Below, piece after piece: positions 27,801 through 35,699 of a stretch of DNA of 43,651 nt. Within the stretch, counting starts at the first letter, position 1; each line of letters begins with the position of its first letter. Position numbers and translations under genes: made by a program. This DNA is from Helochares maculicollis (taxonomy: Eukaryota; Arthropoda; Insecta; Coleoptera; Hydrophilidae): NCBI GenBank assembly GCA_033557835.1, contig JAWQRO010000306.1, positions 1 through 43,651 on the forward strand, written 5' to 3'. The notes below the pieces were generated by a model that saw nothing but the letters and a program-made list of their open reading frames with translations, was not told the DNA's origin and ran no database searches.

Positions 27801-30800
27801 AAGTAGTGTCAAGTTACTACTAATATCATTCAGGGTTTCAAGCTGTAGAATATTAATAAACTATGTTTTTAATTTTAAATAACAAGCATATTGCTTTGAG
27901 AAAACATATTTTTAGGCAACTTGTGTTTCACTGATCAAATAATCATTCAGAAACCTAAAGCTCATTACCACCTAAGCCTTAACGTACTTATTATGTCAAC
28001 GAATCTACAATAAAACTCTTAAAAATTTGAGCGCCGTTTCTATATTTGTAATTAGAATCAGCCTTATCTTTGAATGAAAACGCTATCGTTAGCTAAGGTT
28101 TTGAATTATAAATAACATAATGAATTAGCGGACACGAACGGTAAATATAGTAAACTGACTAAAGAATAATATTTTATACCGAATAACTAAATTCAGCATA
28201 CTCTACTTACCTCCACAAAATAAATAATTTTAAAACTAGAATATATAATTTTTTTATGTATTTTTTAGTAAAACTAATTTTGTGACTTGGTAAAAACTAG
28301 AATCATCTTTATTTGGAGCATAATCAGACTTTTGGGAATATCCAGAAACTTCTATAAGTTGCATGCAGTGATTATGCTCAAATAATATATTTTAAAATAG
28401 ATATCTGCTTACTTATTGGTGGTTTCTGCGGTTATACTGCTAATGCAGACTCCAGCAGCCAGGGGAGTATCGCCACTCGCGCTGTCTTCATACCGAATGT
28501 GCACATTGCTGATGTTGAGTTGGAGATTGTTTACAATATTTGTAATGAGATGTTCAGAAAATAGGCTCGGACCACCAATAATCTCGTTGGCTGTATTCAA
28601 GTCTTGTAGTGCTTTTCTCTTCATTGCTCTTTGTAGTCGTTTGTTTTTTTCTTCGTCGAATGGTTTGTTTCCTACGATTGGCGTGGCTACAATATGGACA
28701 TCCTCTACATTGACAACAACTGGCTGGTTCCAGAGTGAGCTCCAAGGGATTTGGAGCCATACTTTACCAATTGTACCAGCTGTTACTTCAATTGGGAGGT
28801 CTAATTCGTACTAGAATTGAAGAAAGCATGTTTTTTACTGACTAGCAAGGACAAGAACATCATATAAAATTTTATTGAGTTTGCAAAAATAACATATACA
28901 TAAATTAATTAAACTGTTTCCATAAAAATTACGAAATATATCTTAGAGAATTAATATCACTACTAATTATATAAACCACAATAGGCAATGTATCTAGATT
29001 ACAAAAATGTTAAACTTATAAAAATTGTATTATTATCGCACAACGCACTACATATTGACATATATAACCAAACAATCAATGAAACCGAGAACACAAAATT
29101 AAAAAATTGGAAACCTACAATCGACAAAGTAAATCCAAATTGGGTAAACAAGTATTCACCAAACTATTTAATATTGATTGAGTTTAAAACCATGATTTAC
29201 TTTTCCATCAAATAATAATCACTCAAATAAACTTTGCATCATAAAAATACAAACAAATCAATTGTTTGGAACAACAAATAAACCTAAAAGAAAATCTGTC
29301 AAATAGTAGCAAACAATATAGAATCCACAAATAACAACAAAAAAATTAATAATAACAATGAAAATTAATAATGACAATATTACAAAAGCAGATAAAATAG
29401 AAAGTTGTTGTAAGTAATGAAAAATCGGAAATCATAACTACAAAACAGAACATGCAAACACATTTAAAAAGTTTATGAAAAGAAAGCAGCACTAATAAAG
29501 ATGATCTACAACGATTAATATTATAAAAAAGGAAATAATCTTGTAACAAATAACGCAAAAGTCAGGACGAATTTACTCTAACAGTAAACCATTTCAAACC
29601 ATTCTAAGCTCAATTAATGCTCCTATATAATATCAAAATTTTTTATCAGAAATAAATTTCAAGACTAAATAAAACCCCCTAAATACTAGACTCATTAGAC
29701 TTTTCAGAAAAACAGAATTCATTAAAGTTCATCCGTATTTAAATTCTACATTTCTAGATAAAATCCTACAAACTTTTGCATGCTCCATTGGATTTCAGTT
29801 ATGAGCAATAACAGACTTTTTTCATTATATAACTAGTAGAAGAATCTTAATTAATGTTAATGTCAAATCATCTTTCTATTTTTGATATGTAGGCGACGTT
29901 ATTCTCATATATCATTCACACAAAACCGACGACTTGTTAAACACGTTAAGAAGCTTGGACCTGAAATTATGTTGCACTATGGAACACAGAAGTAAATGAC
30001 AAACTTTTCTTTCTAGACATGTTATTAATACATTACACCTAAATCAAAATTCGTTCAAAAAACAAACAGTTTTAATTCAAATCTCCGAATAGCCTATACA
30101 ATTCTCACAAACATGAGAAAAATAGGAAGAGCACTTTTGGTACTTTCTCAAACAAAACAATAAAAACTTATTTTGTATACAATACAATCCAGACTTTTAT
30201 ATATAGTATATATCTACAAAATAAATTTAGCCAAAATTAATATAATTTCAGTGAGATGAAAGTTTAACAATTAATGTAGCATTTGATGTAGATAAGCAAG
30301 ATTTCTATAGTTTTCGTATAGAATTTAATAAAATAGTTTTACGAAAGCTCCAATTTTAAGGCTAAAATAAAAAGGAGGTAATTAAAGGTGTAGCAGTATT
30401 GGCTATAGATTTCCGGAATATTTGTCTTATTACATCTAGCATTGCTTACACTGACGGACGTAATTCAAGATTTAAGCCAATAGCTAATAAGCTTATCAAA
30501 ACAGCAGAAATTAAAAAATAGAGAAAAATGCATTGTTGTAAATTATGAGTTGCTTAATAGGGATCCTTCAATTTTAAAAACGAAAAACTGTATTAAAATC
30601 GAAAATTATGATTTTACTAAATCAAATAACAAAATTAAGAGTATATCTAAAAAACAGGTAAGTAGGTGATAAATATTTTAGAATTTATAAGAATACATGA
30701 CCAGTTGATGAAATCATCTACGTATGATTCTGAAATATCAAAGAAATATATCTTAGATAAATTTTTAAATTTGAGCTTATAAGAAGGTCAAGGAGTAGTT

Positions 30801-33800
30801 TTGTAGAAATGTTGAAAGCTCAAAATCGGTTACATTAGAGAATTATCTTTATAAAATTCATCATTTTTAAAGAAATGATATTTTAGAACTAGCAGATGAT
30901 CTATATGAACTGCCAGAAAATTATTTTTAGATATTTTTTTCCATAAAATGTATGTACGATTACTTGAATATGGGAATGTACAGTTATATAGAAAAAGTTA
31001 CTTGATAATTCTAGATAATTCTTTACGCGCAATCGTATTTATTAATCTCTTATAAGAGAAGAAAAATAGTAGAAAGTTTTTCGGTTTTTTCCAAATTATT
31101 TGAAAGAGGTAGCTTTTATATTTATTGGGAAAGTAACCTATGCAATGAAGGAACTCAAGTAAAGTATTAATATTATCAATAATACAAAATGTTATTCACT
31201 TCGTTTGCCTAACAAATACCGAAAGAAGACTACAAAAATAATAAATGAAAGAATAGAATCTTATTTAACAAACAACAATTTACAAAGCTAGTAAGGAATT
31301 CAAAAAATTATTGTCAAATCTCTAGAACCAACATAATCAAAGCTATTAGCAAGAACTAATTTCTACTGGAGTTACCGAATACAATATACGGAAAATAAAA
31401 AAGGAAATTTAAAATACTTCAGCAACAATATCGACCCATTAATAAGAAGAATAGCTAATAAAAGATACACATATTCGCTAATAAATTAAAACCAGGTTTT
31501 CAAACCAGTTGATCACTAATGTATAACTGAAGAACTAATGACATCAATTTTGTTGTTATGCATGAGATTAACGTCAGAAAAGCTACAGGGTAAGAACTCA
31601 CCATGAGAAAAGTTTTGCAAAAAATATTGCTGAAAACTGTTAATATTCATATTTAACACCATTACAGAAATAAATGGCAGGTTGCCCAAACAACACTGAT
31701 ACGTAAGCCAAGAAAAAAGCCGGAAATAGTAGTGTCGTACCAGCCAAAGAGTTTACTTACAACACTATGCAAAAGTTTTGAAAATGCATTCGTAAAAAGA
31801 TTTATAATTGTAATCCAAGTACACCAAAACATATCAAATCATCAATTCGGATTTAGAACACAGTACGGTGCGAGAGAGAAAATGCAGAGAATTATTAATA
31901 ACGTACATTTGGATATCAATCACAAAAGGTCATGTAGTGCTGACATAAGTCACGCCTTCAATACGTTGTGGCACCTATGACTAGAGTATAAAATGAAAAC
32001 ACTTTTTTCACGCCCACATTGTTTTCTGTTTCAAAAACAACAATGGATGATACTTTGTAATTAAGAAGGGACAGAACAGTGCCTAAAATCACACCGAACA
32101 TATTTCTATAATAATATAATAGATGTAGTAAAACGTTCTCAACTTTTTGTCTCTTTATTTCGGCGATGAAATTAACAATGTGAAAATTTTCGATTTTTAA
32201 TCAAATATGTGTCGTTTTGTTCGATAACTGTTGTCCATTTTAAAAACGACTCATAATTTAGTCTTGAGACCAGCACTATGCAAATAGAAAAAAAGGGTTT
32301 GCTGGCTAATTTTTAGTTCTAGACTAATGGATCATGTGTTTGCATGTTTATAACTCAACCATTTTCACAATTTTATTAATATTTTCGACGACTGGTGCAC
32401 CAGTGCGTGTCTCATATTCGACGTCTATATTACCAGAACGAGAGCGTTGAAATCAACATTTTGCTGATGCATTCGATACTGTAGACAGTACACTTTTTTG
32501 TCCGTTTGCGTCGTCGATATTTCCTTTAGTCATAGTGGTACTGAAGAAAGTATCAAGTTTATCTGTTTTGTAGGCTGTTTTAAACACTTGATCGCATAAA
32601 TAAACACAAAAATGCTAGAAAACTACTTTAAAGTAGTATAGAAAGACATGATGCAACTTATATGTGAGATATGACACACTAAAACTATTTGACGAAAATC
32701 GTTTTTACTTCACCCATTACTTCAGATCAAATGACTCGTCTTTGCAAAAAGGGCTTAGTGTTCATAATTCCTTGATAAATCCGTTGCTAATATGTATGTA
32801 AGAACCTTAACTGCTCTTCTTAATTATTTGTCAGTACATTGTGCATATGTATCCTCAATGCTTTATGCGTTGTTAGATATAGAAGTATAATGTAGACAAA
32901 TCAATTGAAAACTTACTTACGTTTACTTTTGTTTAGGACTCTTTTTCCACTATGATCAACAGTTAATAACTTATAATTGATGTCATCAGTATACATAAAC
33001 ACATTCCACGCACAAACGCTTTAAGCTCTAAAAGTCTGTCTATATATTCTACATTGACTCTATTATAATAGGAGTGAATGTGTTCTAAATGTGTTCTTAT
33101 GATCTAAATCTTTCTTTATTGCTTAAACGAGTTAATGTAAAGACGAGTATTAATGCAAAGTTTTTTTTTGGGGCGCAGCTAAAGAGAGCTTGCTATATCG
33201 AAAGCTCGAGTAGCAATTTTAATAAAATACTTTTTAAAACTTCATTTCACAATTTCTGTAGATGATTTGTGTCCTACTAGAAATGTTATATATAGTTGAA
33301 ATTTCAGGCACAAAATTGTCCTTGTGAGTTTGACTTATGTAGTACAGACACTGATGAATGGTTTAGGGGTAACAATTGATCGAGCTAATGTAAAAATAAT
33401 ATAGTATGTTCTGTAAGCAATCAATAGAACCTTCATTAAAAGCAAATGTTTGTACATTATTAACAAGTGCACGCCGTATTTCGTATAACAGAAAAGAGAA
33501 ACATATGCTAATAACATTATTATTTAGAGGTGAATTATTGTGGATTTAGATTTATTTGCTTAGCTAATAAATGTTGGTAGACAAGCAGAGGCATGAAATT
33601 CCAATTTCAGACAGTATGGTTTGGCTATTTATGGAGACGTCAATTTTCAATGTGCTTGGTTACCTATGACGTCGGTGGTCTATTATAGGTTGTTCCTATG
33701 TATTTCATAGGGCTAATGCGAAAACATTATAGTCTATATCTCTTTCAAACAAAATATTTTGAGTCGTTGGAACAAAAATTTAGTTACTTCTCTTTAGAGA

Positions 33801-35235
33801 ACATATTCCCATATTATTCCTAAGTTTCTTTTTGTTCATGAATTCCTCTTTCATACTTAAACATCAGATTTAAAAAAAATATGAGCTAAAAGCACTGTTT
33901 CAAAATTGACATTAAAAGCAGCCAAGCAATAATTCAATTCAATTGCGGGTAGACAGTATCAATGCTTCAACGCTCAATAAATCAGGACTCACTTTCACCC
34001 GCGCTCTTTGAACAAGCGAGAACTGCGCTTGTAGTTTAAATGATGCACGTAGGCAAGTCGAAAACGATTGGCATACAGAGGAGAATCATTTAAAATGAAA
34101 GTCCAAACTCTATTTAAAATGGACGCATCATTTATGAACACGTGCTCCAAAAAAAAAACACTTCAAAATAATCAACCAAACCAAAAATGATAATAATTTT
34201 GATTGAGATGAAACAAAATTTTCAAAAGGCAATACTGAATTTCTCACTGTAATTAGAATTGTTTCAAAGATTTTGTATAAGCTGTGTTTTATAGAAATCA
34301 CTTGAAACCTAAACATAACTTTATGTTACCTCTAGGGTATTGAATTTTGTTTTTAGGTGATATTGAGCATAACTCATTAAAAATATAAATTTTTGTCGTA
34401 TTGATCCTGCGCGCCAGATTTAAATTTGCATTTGATTACAATTGATTTGCATATCTCAGTCATATGTCATGTCTATGAAGTATTCGGGAGTATACTTAAC
34501 GGAAATTTTATAAATCTCCACTCCCAAAGGATTTAATCAAGGGAAATAAATGACGCTTTAACTTTCTTCAATGCAATATTTGTCCAATCAATATATACAT
34601 TATAGTCGCACTACATTTGCAGCTATATAAAATTGGAATCCTGTCATAAAATAAGGTGTAAATACACACATTTTATGGCTCACATTTGATTTTTATACAG
34701 GCCATAAATTTGAAAGCGGCTGTACGCGACTCTGCCAGAACGACTTCTAAAGAAAAATGTAACACTTAGTCAATACATTTTTGCTTATGTTTCAAACGCT
34801 TTTTCCTTGCTTATCAATCGACCAACCCAATAAAAAAATCACGTACATCAAATCATTTACAGAAATAGAAAATCAAGAAACGCACACAAATCAACCAAGA
34901 AATCTTGCAACTCCACGTAAAACTAAACTGTACAAACTGTAGAAAGCATCACGCAATCAACAACATAGAAATGATTTGAACCGTGAAACAAAAAAGACAG
35001 GAAAAGTCGATAATATCGTGAAATTTGCCCTAGATACCTCATCACCTATTTTTTATCGGCTTCGAGATGATTTTAAAAAAACAAGATTACTTACCAAAGC
35101 TTCAGCTTTCAGCTTCAGATCTGTCAGTTGCACGTGCCCGGAGAAGATTCCCACGTTTAGGTTCTCCGTGTCAAGGTCGACCACATACTTTCCCAATAAT
35201 TGATTCAGTAATCTAGCCACTGCACCCTCCAACAT
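6330..35235 (-). CDS. Vps13: VPS13-family bridge-like lipid transfer protein (20 coding exons)
   Basis: VPS13 proteins are rods with a hydrophobic groove that move phospholipids between organelles at contact sites. Coding exons, in transcript order: 35235-35095, 28810-28413, 27157-26961, 26897-26449, 26388-26271, 26176-25657, 21475-21197, 21117-20706, 20646-20267, 19845-17194, 15512-15366, 15117-14185, 11033-10010, 9302-9028, 8970-7870, 7790-7625, 7543-7273, 7131-6941, 6860-6591, 6470-6330. All have GT/AG ends, mostly GTAAGT-like donors, and the phases close without a stop. The product is 3,354 residues, as expected for VPS13A/C size (about 3,100-3,750). Domains: chorein 1 to about 115; HIRYED at 151-156; VAB repeats about 2134-2640 with an Asn in each; ATG2_C-like about 3010-3220; PH-like about 3219-3354. 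The C-terminal PH-like end resembles VPS13A/C, not VPS13D. The N-terminus MLEGAVARLL is atypical for animal VPS13A/C, so the exact paralogue is open. Confidence 0.95.
6941..7790 (-). CDS. Vps13: Vps13 coding exons 16-18 (divergent ATG2_C-like region)
   Basis: The exons are 7790-7625, 7543-7273 and 7131-6941. They encode about residues 3009-3218. Exon 16 keeps the family pattern before ATG2_C: the HFSIQFLQQYYSQVLGLQVL helix, then VNPYAI where most VPS13s have a GNP-G motif. Exon 17 starts with KMSSLVSYACRCLLGHV, corresponding to the usual 'GLLLG..SL.GHTVGG' start. However, the glycine-rich membrane-binding stretch that should follow is replaced by glycine-poor sequence. Exon 18 recovers some similarity (EVFFKGTGKALHSLITRHP for the usual FFKG-GKG-G--TRP). 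Splice phases and flanks are intact, so this looks like divergence rather than a mis-joined exon. Confidence 0.85.
7870..8970 (-). CDS. Vps13: Vps13 coding exon 15 (post-VAB beta region)
   Basis: It encodes about residues 2642-3009. It opens with a low-complexity Ser/Asp/Lys linker (PPSSSSEDSDSSDSTKTALN). Next come IEGLLSISGVGVSVFT and ELASWIEDKYRLH. The final part (ATLSQVGIQLVISRQKQFQL) is near the APT1-like segment that precedes the ATG2_C region. The acceptor is an AT-rich atttttag at 8971, with exon 14 ending only 57 nt away. The split codon AG/C gives Ser. Confidence 0.9.
9028..11033 (-). CDS. Vps13: Vps13 coding exons 13-14 (VAB repeats)
   Basis: The exons are 11033-10010 and 9302-9028. 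They contain four more VAB repeats, each with the diagnostic Asn at a spacing of about 100 residues: PPLILHNFLPYSIEV (Asn 2280), FFTPYWIVNKTGLPINI (Asn 2382), PIFLVANNTNKSLRF (Asn 2483) and APVLIENLCADLFLKI (Asn 2583). The block LLYTWDDPTRPRELIW, strongly conserved in VPS13s, closes the domain. With the one in exon 12 that makes five visible repeats. A sixth could be too diverged to see by eye. Confidence 0.93.
9303..10009 (-). other. Vps13: Vps13 intron 13
   Basis: Intron of about 707 nt between exons 13 (donor GTGAGC) and 14 (acceptor tttatag). The small plus-strand open frame at 9648-9848 has no domain or splice context. I see nothing else in it. Confidence 0.7.
11034..14184 (-). other. 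Vps13: Vps13 intron 12 (hosts an antisense LINE)
   Basis: Intron of 3,151 nt between GTAAGT (14184-14179) and ttttag (11034-11035). The part nearest exon 13 (11034 to about 12650) is AT-rich and shows only chance open frames (11874-12065 and 12097-12321). The part nearest exon 12 holds the LINE remnant listed separately. Confidence 0.8.
12720..13990 (+). mobile_element. Decayed LINE: endonuclease start and RT tail
   Basis: On the plus strand, antisense to Vps13, ITIRTWNA (from 12739) matches the opening TWNVR motif of APE-type endonucleases of non-LTR elements. Further on, a segment around 12950-13030 resembles 'LKFDGKIKE..AKLCL', a typical endonuclease strand. From about 13765 the sequence reads as RT tail: LKCYV, a stop where Trp is usual, then STL, a frame change into LYGVEI, then LTNKLEIIKLGVY. 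This is the 'CYVWS-LLYG-E-WTL' plus 'FEMW-YRR' block of RTE/CR1-type LINEs. The palm domain between is absent or unrecognisable. Many stops and shifts make it a fossil. The clade is uncertain. Confidence 0.6.
14185..15512 (-). CDS. Vps13: Vps13 coding exons 11-12 (linker and first VAB repeat)
   Basis: The exons are 15512-15366 and 15117-14185. Exon 11 has a short Cys/His cluster (HNPATCSHCSKH). The four ligands are closely spaced, but I see no second half of a zinc site. Exon 12 starts with an acidic Ser-rich stretch (ESEGSECEQSSDGDEDSEN), runs through a hydrophobic repeat, and enters the VAB (Vps13 adaptor-binding, DUF1162/SHR-BD) domain at TVVVSSPLQIRNETCF. The repeat-marking Asn is residue 2144. 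VAB repeats bind adaptors that choose the target membrane. Confidence 0.92.
15513..17193 (-). other. Vps13: Vps13 intron 10
   Basis: Intron of 1,681 nt. It is AT-rich and contains a short ATA/AAT run near 16731. The minus-strand open frame at 16812-17045 has no recognisable domain. No transposon signature was seen. Confidence 0.7.
17194..19845 (-). CDS. Vps13: Vps13 coding exon 10 (long central exon)
   Basis: This single 2,652-nt exon encodes about residues 965-1849, over a quarter of the protein. It consists of repeating amphipathic beta segments (for example IQLAINVKGPVLLFPQ and VKFCFDGINLTLFFDSG), as expected for the lipid-channel wall. Late in the exon comes the block ILLKSTFEMTVHNWSSLLN/NESIQTWEPFIDP-like text, typical of the VPS13 region just before the VAB. 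An acidic, serine-rich linker follows (DDEEESGDDMVY, LDDSDSENEDG). Several plus-strand open frames inside it are antisense shadows. Donor GTACGT; acceptor tttccag. Confidence 0.94.
19846..20266 (-). other. Vps13: Vps13 intron 9
   Basis: A 421-nt AT-rich intron with donor GTAAGA and acceptor ctttccag. Nothing else is visible. Confidence 0.8.
20267..21475 (-). CDS. Vps13: Vps13 coding exons 7-9 (lipid-channel body)
   Basis: The exons are 21475-21197, 21117-20706 and 20646-20267. Exon 7 opens with GQNILIMDFGQH, the conserved 'leu-asp-phe-gly' segment that follows the proline-rich strand at the end of exon 6. This confirms that the 4.2-kb intron between them is spliced out. Exon 8 holds the INFPIIKVNISERKVGLLLK repeat start and a basic, serine-rich linker. 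Exon 9 carries FQVIFSRSSDSADRPYLMFR and ends in the YYRYLNE helix. Confidence 0.92.
22550..23752 (+). pseudogene. Inactivated mariner transposon (transposase pseudogene)
   Basis: The transposase starts at the ATG at 22635 (MDQRTCIKFCVK) and ends with GDYFEGDKIDIHE and TAA at 23693-23695, the full length of a mariner transposase. Lesions: a one-base deletion near 22725 moves the frame before the helix-turn-helix; TAA at 22856-22858 lies where Lys is usual; TGA at 23102-23104 lies where Trp is usual. In the catalytic DD34D triad, the first Asp (TGDE motif) is Gly (TGGK at about 23091). The second (LLHHDSAPAHTS) and third (YSPDLAPCDFFLF) are intact. A mariner terminal repeat is seen at the 3' end (23719-23752, ending cacacctcg before TA), but no matching repeat was found at the 5' end. 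The element is dead. Confidence 0.93.
23719..23752 (+). repeat. 3' terminal inverted repeat of the mariner copy
   Basis: The sequence after the transposase stop (aattcgcgatatgttttgaa, then cacacctcgta) has the form of a mariner inverted terminal repeat, next to a TA target site. Its partner, which should lie near 22450-22550 in reverse complement, is not visible, so the 5' end appears to be truncated or replaced. Confidence 0.7.
24160..24207. repeat. Perfect 48-bp palindrome
   Basis: Two 24-base arms, with the centre between 24183 and 24184, are exact reverse complements with no spacer. The left arm begins atagcttcccatgtttatgg. It could extrude a cruciform in DNA or form a loopless hairpin in RNA. 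It lies in Vps13 intron 6, about 400 bp from the mariner end, and is not part of that element's terminal repeat. Confidence 0.95.
25657..27157 (-). CDS. Vps13: Vps13 coding exons 3-6 (lipid-channel body)
   Basis: The four exons are 27157-26961, 26897-26449, 26388-26271 and 26176-25657. They encode about residues 180-608. Recognisable VPS13 landmarks are KMEALSVYWNPN, the FLIKPM start of the next repeat, KKIWWRYAYHAVVEQ (the WWxYA block before the conserved helix), and the run FNFNVKLPYIVLPE near the end. They form repeating beta segments of the channel. The split codons at all junctions restore the expected residues, for example C/TC giving Leu in DFLIKP. Confidence 0.93.
28413..28810 (-). 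CDS. Vps13: Vps13 coding exon 2 (rest of chorein, IRYED motif)
   Basis: The exon encodes residues 48-180 and part of the next codon. YELDLPIEVTAGTIGKVWLQ followed by IPWSSLW (68-74) continues the chorein fold; the IPW-x-L-W block is highly conserved in VPS13. A charged linker (DEEKNKRLQRAMKRKAL) precedes NLQLNISNVHIRYED, the second conserved N-terminal motif. The acceptor is tctag at 28811-28812 and the donor is GTAAGC. Confidence 0.95.
29860..30180 (+). mobile_element. Possible Penelope-like element RT remnant
   Basis: YVGDVILIY (from 29886) resembles the reverse-transcriptase C motif Y-V-D-D-I/V, with the first Asp replaced by Gly. About 42 residues downstream, in a shifted frame, comes FFLDMLL (30007-30024). 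A YVDD followed by FLD at this distance, with an IxFTME-like stretch between (here CCTMEH), is characteristic of Penelope-like RTs rather than Jockey or L1. Stops and one frame change lie between. Identity rests on a few motifs only, and the sequence upstream was too degraded to read. Confidence 0.45.
31570..32060 (+). mobile_element. Decayed Jockey-like LINE reverse-transcriptase fragment
   Basis: An INVRKATG block (compare I-x-x-RKA-G-D of LINE RTs) is followed, after stops, by WQVAQTTLIRKPRKKPE, then SYQPKSLLTTLCKSFENAFV and NHQFGFRTQYGARE. It ends in DISHAFNTLWH (31952-31977), which is the RT motif A DISQAFDxVWH, with Asn in place of the second Asp. The open part covers 31732-31980. Beyond the stop the frame continues weakly (LEYKM, SRPHCF). 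The other palm motifs (FADD) are missing. It is not a continuation of the copy at 3955: motif A survives here and the tail does not. Confidence 0.75.
32240..32490 (-). mobile_element. Second mariner remnant (N-terminal DNA-binding part)
   Basis: On the minus strand, FQRSRSGNIDVEYETRTGAP and then VVENINKIVKMVE (32465 down to 32353) match the linker of mariner transposases between their two helix-turn-helix motifs (FRSG-x-x-DV---RTGRP-V). After a frame change the second HTH follows: SISLELKISQQTLFFYLHSA then GLKTKL, with a stop where Asp is usual. The catalytic domain is not recognisable. The sequence differs from the copy at 22550, which has GRPSTS in the linker, so this is another mariner lineage. 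It lies directly downstream of the LINE fragment, in opposite orientation. Confidence 0.7.
35095..35235 (-). CDS. Vps13: Vps13 coding exon 1 (chorein N-terminus)
   Basis: The exon encodes residues 1-47. The start is the ATG at 35235-35233, preceded on the minus strand by GTGAAA. The sequence MLEGAVARLLNQLLGKYVVD and the following NLNVGIFSGHVQL are the hallmark of the chorein domain, the entry end of the lipid channel that faces the ER in studied VPS13s. The exon ends after a full codon at a GTAAGT donor. A strong acceptor (tttctctttccgtgcag) ends at 35246, ten bases upstream of the ATG, so the exon has a short 5' UTR part and an earlier non-coding exon is expected. Confidence 0.95.
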
Positions 35236-35245
35236 TTTCACCAAT

Positions 35246-35382
35246 CTGCACGGAAAGAGAAAAGCGCATAAAACTAAGGGCACTGCGACAGCTGTATTCT
35301 TAGATCACTTAAGGAAGGTCCGGAAAATGCATGTAATGCACCGGATTCGGATTTAAAACATCAAACATTGAATCTACTTACG
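35246..35382 (-). other. Vps13: 5'-UTR intron and end of non-coding exon 0 of Vps13
   Basis: On the minus strand a GTAAGT donor directly follows base 35382 and a pyrimidine-rich cag acceptor ends at 35246, giving an intron of 136 nt. The upstream exon 0 would begin somewhere between about 35400 and 35700. Its start cannot be fixed from sequence alone. Confidence 0.6.
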
Positions 35383-35698
35383 ATTTTTGAGCTCCACTAC
35401 GAATTATTCTTTAGTATGTCAAGCGGATCACATTTTGCCGGCTGGTTGTCTCCAACAGATGATACCGTATGGAAAATATTGATTTTGAGCAGCGCTTCGG
35501 AGGCCAGTGAAATTTCAAATGAATTCTAGAGGTTGGTATCTGGCCTTACATACGACGGCGCCTACATACAAATCAATATTTAGTTTGGCAAAAAACTAAA
35601 AAAAACGACGCAAAACAACCAAAATAATTACTAACAATCATTCATAGTTTAGACCTGGCGTTTCAGCGAGAACCGAAAGCGTTCTATGGAATCGGAAG
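35383..35698. promoter_or_regulatory. Possible divergent promoter between Vps13 and the SLC22-like gene
   Basis: CpG dinucleotides are clearly denser here (acgacggcgcc near 35551; tggcgtttcagcgag near 35657) than in the flanking AT-rich DNA. The left edge is the Vps13 exon 0 donor (minus strand, 35382). At the right edge is a plus-strand ATG (35686) followed by GAATCGGAAG and a GTAAGG donor at 35699. A shared bidirectional promoter is an inference; no TATA or initiator motif is clear. Confidence 0.4.
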
Positions 35699-35699
35699 G

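Larger units (their letters stand above)
28811..35094 (-). other. Vps13: Vps13 intron 1 (large, transposon-rich)
   Basis: Intron of 6,284 nt from GTAAGT (35094) to tctag (28811). A first intron of this size is typical of insect genes that hold regulatory sequence. It also contains the Penelope-like, Jockey-like and second mariner remnants at 29860-32490. From 32500 to 34970 nothing specific was recognised, and the small open frames there (33335-33517, 34128-34316) look accidental. Confidence 0.8.
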
